From assembly GCA_039934475.1 (NCBI GenBank), contig JBDTMC010000461.1:1-6303 (forward strand): 6,303 bases of DNA. The letters are read 5' to 3'. The position numbers and the translations under genes were made by a program. Within the stretch, counting starts at the first letter, position 1. Each line of letters begins with the position of its first letter. The notes under the pieces were generated by a model. The model searched no databases. It saw only the letters and a list, made by a program, of their open reading frames with translations, and had not been told where the DNA came from. Positions 1-5,662 of this stretch are shown here, piece by piece. This DNA comes from JBDTMC01 sp039934475. Its GTDB lineage: Bacteria > Acidobacteriota > Terriglobia > Bryobacterales > Bryobacteraceae.

Positions 1-361
1 CCCAACGTGTATGTAACGCGGTTAGCAGCGTCAGAGAGACGCTGACGGCGCCGCGACGGGCTTCTTCAATCTCCGCCCACTGGTCCTCAGCGTAGGGCTT
101 GATGACCGGCTCATCCTCGGTGAGAGCGAGCTTAAAGCGGATGTAGCTGTTCATGTGGCTGTCGGCCAGATGATGGACAACCTGGCGGACGGTCCAACCA
201 CCAGGACGATAGGGTGTGTCGAGTTGTTCGTCGTCGAGAGCCGCCACCGCGGTTTTCAACTGCTCGGGCAGGGCGGCGATCTCAGAGATGTAGTGCTCAC
301 GATCGGCCATGGCGATGGACTCTGGCCGATGAAATCTACCGATGGGGTATCGCGGATCCAT
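1..361 (-). CDS. YfiT/BstA-like DinB-fold thiol transferase, partial (C-terminus beyond left edge)
   Basis: The protein reads leftward from ATG at 361-359 and is open through base 1, giving about 120 residues of a family usually near 175. It begins MDPRYPIGRFHRPESIA, which matches the start of Bacillus subtilis YfiT (YPIGEYKPRESI). It then carries the family hallmark LDTPYRPGGWTVRQVV at about 47-62, followed at once by HHLADSHMNSYIRFKL at about 63-78. A second in-frame ATG at 310-308 would drop the conserved YPIG...RESI segment, so 361 is preferred. YfiT proteins are four-helix DinB-fold cytoplasmic enzymes that bind a divalent metal through three histidines. The first lies in the HHLADSH segment; the other two should lie in the missing C-terminus. 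Relatives are annotated as bacillithiol S-transferases (BstA) that conjugate thiols to electrophiles. Thiol specificity here is inferred. It is divergent from the dehydratase-like gene, with only 15 bp between start codons. Confidence 0.9.
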   Translation of the reverse strand, partial: MDPRYPIGRFHRPESIAMADREHYISEIAALPEQLKTAVAALDDEQLDTPYRPGGWTVRQVVHHLADSHMNSYIRFKLALTEDEPVIKPYAEDQWAEIEEARRGAVSVSLTLLTALHTRW

Positions 362-376
362 GTATGCTTTCAGGAT
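362..376. promoter_or_regulatory. 15-bp divergent intergenic gap with candidate overlapping -10 elements
   Basis: Only 15 bp separate the two divergent start codons. On the plus strand TATGCT (363-368) fits the TAnnnT -10 pattern and ends 8 nt before the ATG at 377. On the minus strand TATCCT (377 to 372) ends 10 nt before the ATG at 361. No good -35 is seen for either. The only SD-like string for the plus gene, AGGA at 372-375, is one base from the ATG, too close for normal ribosome binding. Either transcripts are leaderless or nearly so, or the promoters lie inside the opposite genes. TAnnnT is common by chance, so this is tentative. Confidence 0.3.
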
Positions 377-1609
377 ATGAAACGGAGAGCATTTTTGCAG
401 ACCGCGCTAGGGTGCGCCGGGATGGCCGCGGTGACGAGACGTGCTGAGGCTGCGCTGCCGAAATTGAAGATCACTCGTGTGCGCTACTACGAGGCGCCGG
501 GCGATGCCGCGGCGCGCAAGGGTAAGGTGCCGGGCATCTTCAACCAGAGCGCGAATGTGGTGATGGTGGAGACGGATCAGGGCATTACGGGCATTGGCGA
601 AGGCGGATCGAAGGACACCATCGAGCAATGCGCGGCGTCGATCATTGGACAAGACGCTTCGCGTATCGATGAGTTGTGGCAGATCATGTTCCGCGGTCAT
701 TTCTATCCCGCCGGACGCGAGAAGCTGCACGCGATGGGCGCGATTGACCTCGCCCTGTGGGACATCAAGGCCAAGGCGCTGGGCGTGCCTGTGTATGAGC
801 TGCTGGGCGGCCTTACTCGCGATCATGTGGAGTGCTATTCCACCGGCTATCCATCGAAGGGCAGCATTCGCGAGACGGCGCGCGCGTGCGTCGAAGACGG
901 ATATCGCGCGTTTCGCACCGGTCCGGCCGACGGCAATCCGTGGGATCGGTTTGAGATGACTCAAAAGACGTACGAACTCTGCAAGGAGATTCGCGAAGGT
1001 GTGGGCAAAGACGGCGCCTGGGCGGTGGATTATCACACGCGGTTCGACTACGCGGATGCGGTGCAGTTGAGCTTATTGATTGAGCCGCTGCGGCCGTATT
1101 TCGCCGAGGACCTGGTGCGGAGCGAGAATCCGTCGATCTACAAAACATTGCGCCAGCAAGTGAAGGTGCCCATCGCGGTGGGTGAGCAGTTCGGCGCCAA
1201 GTGGGATGTGAACGAACTGGTGGAGCAGCACCTCATCGACTACGCCCGCGTGACGCTGCCCAATACGGGCGGCATTACCGAGTACCGCAAGATTATGGCG
1301 ATGTGCGAAACACATTATGTAGGGCTGATCCCGCATTTCAGCGGACCGATCGCGGAGGCTGCTCTGGTGCATTGTTGCGCCGCTTTCCCCGGCCCGGCTC
1401 TGATGGAGATGCTGCCTCGGGTAACGAAAGGAATCCCCTATCTGCCCGAATGCTTCGATTTCAAGAACGGCAAGCTGTGGCCAAATCAGAGGCCGGGTCT
1501 TGGCGTGACTTTCGATGTGAAGCAGTTGCCGCTGCTCACGGAAGTGTCTGAGGCGTACCGGCCCAACGTGATCTACCGCCGGCCGGACGGCTCGGTGACT
1601 AATTGGTAA
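377..1609 (+). CDS. Tat-exported enolase-superfamily (MR/MLE) sugar-acid dehydratase-like protein
   Basis: This is a 410-residue enolase-superfamily protein of the mandelate racemase/muconate lactonizing branch. The N-terminus MKRRAFLQTALGCAGMAA is a twin-arginine signal (RRxFLQ) ending near AEA at 23-25, so the enzyme should be exported folded. The capping domain covers about 28-140 and ends in DLALWDIKAKALGVPVYELLGG (124-145). The barrel carries D218 and H220 (DYH), E244 (AED), E270 (GEQ) and H320 (PHFSGP). This matches the D-x-H/E/E metal ligands plus catalytic His of the galactonate/mannonate dehydratase-like subgroup. The KxK motif of racemases is absent; the matching stretch reads YRAFRTGP (176-183). 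Such enzymes abstract the alpha proton of a sugar acid with Mg2+ and eliminate water to a 2-keto-3-deoxy acid; the substrate here is unknown. The frame is open upstream to 155, but that extension would be antisense to the yfiT-like gene and would bury the Tat signal. It is followed after 19 bp by an oxidoreductase gene. Confidence 0.88.
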   Translation: MKRRAFLQTALGCAGMAAVTRRAEAALPKLKITRVRYYEAPGDAAARKGKVPGIFNQSANVVMVETDQGITGIGEGGSKDTIEQCAASIIGQDASRIDELWQIMFRGHFYPAGREKLHAMGAIDLALWDIKAKALGVPVYELLGGLTRDHVECYSTGYPSKGSIRETARACVEDGYRAFRTGPADGNPWDRFEMTQKTYELCKEIREGVGKDGAWAVDYHTRFDYADAVQLSLLIEPLRPYFAEDLVRSENPSIYKTLRQQVKVPIAVGEQFGAKWDVNELVEQHLIDYARVTLPNTGGITEYRKIMAMCETHYVGLIPHFSGPIAEAALVHCCAAFPGPALMEMLPRVTKGIPYLPECFDFKNGKLWPNQRPGLGVTFDVKQLPLLTEVSEAYRPNVIYRRPDGSVTNW

Positions 1610-1628
1610 GTTCGATAGAATCTGCAGC

Positions 1629-2984
1629 ATGACCAGACGCGAAGTGGTTGGCGCGGCCTCAGCCGCTATGATCGTGGCGCGGCACGTTTTGGGCGGGCCG
1701 GGCTACCAGGCGCCGAGCGACACGCTGCGCATCGCGGGCGTGGGCATCGGCGGCATGGGGCGGCGTTACCTGGCCGGGTGCGCTGCCGAACGCATCACGG
1801 TGCTTTGCGATGTGGACCACGACTTCGCCGCGCCGGTATTCCGCAAGTACGACGGGGCAAAGATCTACCGCGACTATCGCGTGATGTTCGATAAAGAAGC
1901 TAATAACATCGACGCGGTGATCATTGGTACGCCCGATCATTCCCATGCCGCGGTTACGATGCGCGCATTGAAGCTGGGTAAGCACGTCTATTGCGCCAAG
2001 CCGCTGACACACAACTTATACGAAGCCCAGATGGTGCGTGAAACGGCGGCGGCGGCCAAAGTCTCCACACAGATGAGCGTGCAGAGTTGTATGTCGCCGG
2101 AGGCGTGCGCCACCACGGAGATTCTGATGAGCGGCGTGCTGGGGCCGATTCGAGAAGTGCACATCTGGACACCGCACCCCATCTATCCCGCGGGGCGCGT
2201 GAGGCCCACCGACACTCCGCCGGTTCCGAAGGGTCTGGATTGGGATCTGTGGATCGGCCCGGCGCCCTACCGGCCGTATCATCCGGCATACCACCCGTGG
2301 ATCTGGCGCGCGTATTGGGATTTCGCCAACGGTACCATCGGCGACATGATGAACCACGCCCTGCACATGTTCTTCAAGCCGTTGCAACTGGAGAACCCGC
2401 CGATGGTGCACGCCAGCCGCACAACCATGCACGGCGGCTATTTCGAGATGCGCTCCGATGGCAAGGAGACCCTACCGCTGCGCGTGCCGACGCCGGAATC
2501 GGAAAGTTACTCCTGCCAGATCACGTGGGACTACCCTTCGCGCGGCGATCTGGCGCCGCTGCGGTTGCATTGGCATGACGGCGGTATGCGTCCGCCGCGT
2601 CCGCTGGAATTGGGTGTGGACAAGGCGATGCCGGCGGCGGGCGTGCTATTTGTGGGCGACAAAGGCAAATTGATGGCCGACTATAGCGGAGGGCGCAACT
2701 GGCTTCTGCCAGAAGATCGCTTTGCCGGTTTCACGGCGCCCAAGGTGCTGACCCCAGTCCCGGATCACTACAAGGAGTGGACGACCGCCTGCAAAGCGGG
2801 TACGCAACCCAGTTGCAACTTCGCGTTCGGCAGCCGGATGACGGAAGTGGCGCTGCTGGGCGCACTGGCGGTACGGACTGAGAAGCTGCTGTTGTGGGAC
2901 AGCGCGGCCCGCCGCATCACGAATGTTCCGCAGGCGAACGCACTGGTGAACCCACCCTATCGCTCGGGTTGGACGCTATTCTGA
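1629..2984 (+). CDS. Tat-exported Gfo/Idh/MocA family NAD(P)-dependent oxidoreductase
   Basis: This 451-residue protein is a Gfo/Idh/MocA sugar or cyclitol dehydrogenase. It begins MTRREVVGAASAAMIVA, a probable Tat signal with an Arg pair at 3-4. The Rossmann domain (about 32-155) shows GVGIGG (37-42, GxGxxG). Asp61 and Asp63 at the end of the second strand favour NAD over NADP. It continues with TPDHSH (101-106) and the active-site lysine motif, here CAKP with K124 instead of the usual EKP. The C-terminal domain has WDFANGTIGDMMNHALH (230-246), where D239 and H243 fall where this family places substrate-binding and catalytic residues. Length and style fit the large exported members found in Acidobacteriota, Planctomycetota and Bacteroidota, several of which act on glycans or sugar acids. 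The ATG lies 19 bp after the dehydratase-like stop, so co-transcription is likely. No strong Shine-Dalgarno precedes it. Exact substrate and net reaction cannot be read from sequence. Confidence 0.9.
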   Translation: MTRREVVGAASAAMIVARHVLGGPGYQAPSDTLRIAGVGIGGMGRRYLAGCAAERITVLCDVDHDFAAPVFRKYDGAKIYRDYRVMFDKEANNIDAVIIGTPDHSHAAVTMRALKLGKHVYCAKPLTHNLYEAQMVRETAAAAKVSTQMSVQSCMSPEACATTEILMSGVLGPIREVHIWTPHPIYPAGRVRPTDTPPVPKGLDWDLWIGPAPYRPYHPAYHPWIWRAYWDFANGTIGDMMNHALHMFFKPLQLENPPMVHASRTTMHGGYFEMRSDGKETLPLRVPTPESESYSCQITWDYPSRGDLAPLRLHWHDGGMRPPRPLELGVDKAMPAAGVLFVGDKGKLMADYSGGRNWLLPEDRFAGFTAPKVLTPVPDHYKEWTTACKAGTQPSCNFAFGSRMTEVALLGALAVRTEKLLLWDSAARRITNVPQANALVNPPYRSGWTLF

Positions 2985-3013
2985 TTGACCAATCGCCATC
3001 GGACGTGTTACTC
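2985..3013 (+). promoter_or_regulatory. candidate sigma70-type promoter for the B12-controlled receptor gene
   Basis: TTGACC (2985-2990, five of six matches to TTGACA) begins on the base after the oxidoreductase stop codon. A 17-nt spacer leads to TTACTC (3008-3013), a weak -10. The expected start, about 7 nt further at 3020, coincides with the first base pair of the riboswitch closing helix (3021). That positional agreement is the main support, because the -10 itself is poor. This would make the receptor gene its own transcription unit. Confidence 0.45.
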
Positions 3014-3020
3014 CTGAATG

Positions 3021-3195
3021 TGTTCCAGGGTGCTCGTCATAAGGGGCGAGTGAAAAGGGAAGCGGGTGTAACTCCCGCACGGTCCCGCCACTGTATGCAG
3101 CGAGCGGTCCGGCAAAGAGGCCACTGTTTCCGATAGGAGATGGGAAGGCAGCCGGTTCGCGATGACCTGTAAGTCAGGAGACCTGCCTTGGAGCG
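3021..3195 (+). ncRNA. cobalamin riboswitch aptamer
   Basis: The conserved core of the cobalamin riboswitch (Rfam Cobalamin family) is clear. A perfect B12 box, matching rAGYCMGGAgACCkGCcd, lies at 3171-3188. Upstream are the conserved CGGTCCCGCCACTGT segment (3080-3094), GCCACTG (3120-3126) and TGGGAAGGC (3141-3149). Helices can be drawn by hand. A closing stem pairs 3021-3030 with 3186-3195 (ten pairs, three of them G-U), which sets the boundaries. A hairpin pairs CTCG 3033-3036 with CGAG 3047-3050. A hairpin pairs GCGGG 3062-3066 with CCCGC 3074-3078 around the loop TGTAACT. Adenosyl- or other cobalamins bind this RNA and normally switch off the downstream gene. Here that gene is the TonB-dependent receptor at 3300, which therefore should be derepressed when B12 is scarce. 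Ligand preference (adenosyl versus aquo/methyl) cannot be assigned with confidence by eye. Confidence 0.96.
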
Positions 3196-3299
3196 GTACA
3201 GCCGCGCTTCGGTGAAAAGCGGGGTGGAGGTTGCAGTTCCCTTCCCTTAGCCCACATTGGGGCGCGCGCGAGTTCAAAACTCGAGGCGTGGATTCCTCA
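3196..3299 (+). promoter_or_regulatory. riboswitch expression platform and leader of the receptor gene
   Basis: This 104-nt leader joins the aptamer to the start codon. Three competing structures can be drawn. The first is CGCTT (3205-3209) with AAGCG (3217-3221). The second is an imperfect hairpin at 3221-3245 whose nine-base loop (3229-3237) contains GGTTGCA, complementary to the aptamer loop TGTAACT (3067-3073) with two G-U pairs. The third is a tight six-bp hairpin CGAGTT-CAA-AACTCG (3269-3283) abutting GAGG (3283-3286), the only purine-rich site near the preferred start. The first two overlap at 3221 and cannot form fully together. No GC-rich stem followed by a U-run is seen before the start, so translational control is more likely than termination. 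GGAGG at 3226-3230 has no suitably spaced start codon. Confidence 0.55.
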
Positions 3300-5585
3300 G
3301 TGACAAAACAACAATTGACGTTTTTGTCTTTTACATTTTTCACGGCGGGCGCGTTTGCGCAGCCCTTCGTTTCTCTTCACGGCAAGGCACTGGATCCGCA
3401 GCGGGCGGGCATTCCGGCTGCCGCCATTTCCCTGCAATCACGTAACGGCTCGGCGCGTTTCTCCACCACGGCAGATGATACCGGCCGCTATGTCTTCGAA
3501 CACGTCACTCCCGGCGCATACATCCTGGAAACACAAGCCGCGGGATTCGGCATTGAAGCCGTGGCGCTGGAACTGATCCGCGATACCGAGCGCGACATCG
3601 TGCTGCCCGTGGCGGCACTGCAAACACAAATGGTGGTGACCGCCAGCGGCACGGCGCAAACCACCGATGAAGTGAGTAAAGCCCTGACGGTGGTAGACGC
3701 CAGCGATACCAATCTGCGCGGTGAGTTTGCGCTGACGGATGCGTTGCGCGACGTCCCCGGGCTGCGGATTGAACGGCAAGGCGGGCCGGGCGCGCTGACG
3801 TCGATACGCGTTCGCGGCATGCGAATCCAGGACACGTCGGTGCTGGTGGACGGCTTTCGCGTGCGCGATGCCGCGGCGCCGCAAGGTGACGCCTCCGGCT
3901 TTCTGAGCGACATGACGATGACCGATACCGACCACGTGGAAGTGCTGCGCGGCGCGGGTTCGTCGCAATACGGAACCAACGCGATGGCGGGCGTGATCAA
4001 TGTGGTGACCGCGGAAGGCGGGGGGCGCACACGCGGATCGCTATTGATGGAAGGCGGTTCGCTGGCGCAGTTTCGCGGCCGGGCCACGATGGCCGGCGGC
4101 ATCGGCGAAAAGTTAGGCTACACAGCGGGCGTGACGCATATCAACGTTCTGGACGGGATCGACGGCGACGATCCGTCGCGGACAACGGGGGTGCAGGGTC
4201 GCGTGGACTACCGGTTTTCCCCAACGGCCCGGCTGTATGGACGCCTGTTTGTTACCGATGCCTTCGGCAAGTTGAAGAGCAGCCCGTATGCCGACGGAAA
4301 TACCGTGGTGCTGTCGGCCGACAATCCCGACAATACGCGTGCCGCGCGCGTGATTTCGGGGGCGATGGCGTTGTCTCTGAAAGGGCTCACGTTTTCCTAT
4401 CAAGGCCTGCGCACGGAGCGTCGGTTCGGCGACGGTCCCGCAGGCAGCGGCTATCAGCCCACTGGCAGCACCAACTCCTGGTACGACGGCGAGGTGCATA
4501 CGGTGGGGGCGCGCGGCGATTGGCGCATTGGCCGTCATCAGAGCGTCAACGCCGGCTATGAATTTGAGAGCGAGAACTTCAACAATCGTTCCACAGGTCC
4601 GGATTTCACAGGCGTCGCCTCAGTGGATGTGACGCAGCGCAGCCACAACGTTTATCTGCAAGACCAGGTGAGCCTGCTGGATGGACGTTTGCAGTTTGCC
4701 GCCTCCTGGCGCGGGCAGTGGTTCACGCTACGCCAGCCGACCCTGTTTCCGAATACCGATGCACCGTACAACGGCTTGACCTTTGCCGCGCCGCCAAGCG
4801 CGCAAACGGGCGATGGATCGGCTGCGTACACTCTGCGACGCAGCGGTACTAAGTTCCGCGGCCATGTGGGACGCGGCTATCGCGCACCTTCGCTCTATGA
4901 GCGTTTCGGCACGTACTACGGGGCATTCGGCTACTCCACGTATGGCGACCCACGGCTGCGGCCAGACCGCTCGCTGGCTTTCGATGCGGGGGTGGACCAG
5001 GTGTTCGGTAGGCGCGCGCGAGTCTCAGCCAGTTACTTCTACACGTGGCTGCAGCAAGTGATTGTGTTCGATTTCTCAGGCGCGATTAATCCCACTGTCG
5101 ATCCCTATGGACGCTTTGGCGGCTATCGCAATACCAACGGTGGCCTGGCGCGTGGCATGGAATTAAGCGGCAGTTTCTCCGTCACGCGGTCACTCACGGT
5201 GAACACCGCCTACACTTACACCAACGCCATCGAAAGAACACCGCTGGTGGAAAATGTTCTACGCACTTTTATCGTGCCTCTGCATCAGGCGTCCGTGACG
5301 GTCACGCAGCGCTTCGGACCGCGACTCACCGCGTTCTTCAGCTTTGTGGGATCCAGCGATTATTTGGCTCCGGTGTATGATCCGAATAGTTTCAGCAGCC
5401 GCTCTTTCAGCTTCGCGGGAATCCGGCGCGCGCAGGCAGGCGCCAGCTATCGCTTGCCTATGGGTGAATTCAAGGCGATTCGCATTGGCGGCAAAGTCGA
5501 TAACCTGTTCACCCAGAATTACACCGAAAGTGGATTCCGCACGCCGGGCGCTACGGCGACGGGCGGAATCCAGTTCGAGTTCTAG
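3300..5585 (+). CDS. TonB-dependent outer-membrane receptor, probable cobalamin/corrinoid importer
   Basis: From GTG at 3300 this is 761 residues. The start is chosen because it gives a clean Sec signal, MTKQQLTFLSFTFFTAGAFA, with cleavage after residue 20. GTG at 3288 and TTG at 3231 are in-frame alternatives that would precede the signal with polar sequence. Domains in order: a carboxypeptidase-like regulatory beta-sandwich (about 22-105, with DDTGRYVFEHVTPGAYILE), a TonB-box-like MVVTA (111-115), the plug (about 125-240, with LTDALRDVPGLRIERQGG, SIRVRG and VEVLRGAGSSQYGTNAMAG), and a 22-strand barrel (about 245-761). It ends GGIQFEF with the terminal Phe typical of outer-membrane barrels and with KVDNLF near 732-737. 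TonB-ExbBD energy drives import of large scarce ligands. The cobalamin riboswitch in its leader is the main evidence that the ligand is B12 or a related corrinoid, making it functionally BtuB-like. It is longer than E. coli BtuB, mainly through the added N-terminal domain. No btuCDF is present here. Confidence 0.92.
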   Translation: MTKQQLTFLSFTFFTAGAFAQPFVSLHGKALDPQRAGIPAAAISLQSRNGSARFSTTADDTGRYVFEHVTPGAYILETQAAGFGIEAVALELIRDTERDIVLPVAALQTQMVVTASGTAQTTDEVSKALTVVDASDTNLRGEFALTDALRDVPGLRIERQGGPGALTSIRVRGMRIQDTSVLVDGFRVRDAAAPQGDASGFLSDMTMTDTDHVEVLRGAGSSQYGTNAMAGVINVVTAEGGGRTRGSLLMEGGSLAQFRGRATMAGGIGEKLGYTAGVTHINVLDGIDGDDPSRTTGVQGRVDYRFSPTARLYGRLFVTDAFGKLKSSPYADGNTVVLSADNPDNTRAARVISGAMALSLKGLTFSYQGLRTERRFGDGPAGSGYQPTGSTNSWYDGEVHTVGARGDWRIGRHQSVNAGYEFESENFNNRSTGPDFTGVASVDVTQRSHNVYLQDQVSLLDGRLQFAASWRGQWFTLRQPTLFPNTDAPYNGLTFAAPPSAQTGDGSAAYTLRRSGTKFRGHVGRGYRAPSLYERFGTYYGAFGYSTYGDPRLRPDRSLAFDAGVDQVFGRRARVSASYFYTWLQQVIVFDFSGAINPTVDPYGRFGGYRNTNGGLARGMELSGSFSVTRSLTVNTAYTYTNAIERTPLVENVLRTFIVPLHQASVTVTQRFGPRLTAFFSFVGSSDYLAPVYDPNSFSSRSFSFAGIRRAQAGASYRLPMGEFKAIRIGGKVDNLFTQNYTESGFRTPGATATGGIQFEF

Positions 5586-5649
5586 GCTGAGGCAGAGCGG
5601 CAAGGCGCGGCTGGGAACAGTTGGCGAATCGGCAATAGGGCTGCTGGCT

Positions 5650-5655
5650 TATACT
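5650..5655 (+). promoter_or_regulatory. candidate -10 element giving a leaderless TPR-protein transcript
   Basis: TATACT (four of six matches to TATAAT) ends 7 nt before the ATG at 5663, so the predicted transcription start falls on or next to the start codon. No Shine-Dalgarno-like sequence precedes this ATG. TTGGCG at 5621-5626 could be a -35, but its 23-nt spacing is too long. The 77-bp gap after the receptor stop shows no convincing intrinsic terminator. Confidence 0.35.
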
Positions 5656-5662
5656 TGGGCTC

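Noticed and set aside
155..376. Open 74-codon extension upstream of the dehydratase-like gene
   Set aside because: It is antisense to the well-supported YfiT-like gene and would place the Tat signal internally; the internal ATG at 377 gives a proper exported protein.
407..1036. 209-codon minus-strand open frame
   Set aside because: Shadow of the enolase-superfamily gene in GC-rich DNA; its translation shows no recognisable domain and it lies wholly opposite a conserved gene.
2894..3136. 80-codon plus-strand frame running into the riboswitch
   Set aside because: It overlaps the end of the oxidoreductase in another frame and then half of a structured RNA; no protein features.
3231..3299. TTG at 3231 as the receptor start, with GGAGG immediately upstream
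   Set aside because: Spacing between GGAGG and TTG is zero, the added 23 residues are polar and would precede the signal peptide, and the region fits riboswitch platform structure.
3302..3328. Inverted repeat GACAAAA/TTTTGTC followed by T-rich sequence, considered as an intrinsic terminator
   Set aside because: The stem is AT-rich with a 13-nt loop and lies inside the signal-peptide coding sequence; too weak to call, though it overlaps the start codon and could affect initiation.
3488..4102. 204-codon minus-strand open frame within the receptor
   Set aside because: Antisense shadow of the regulatory and plug domains; composition is typical of reverse-strand GC-rich artefacts.
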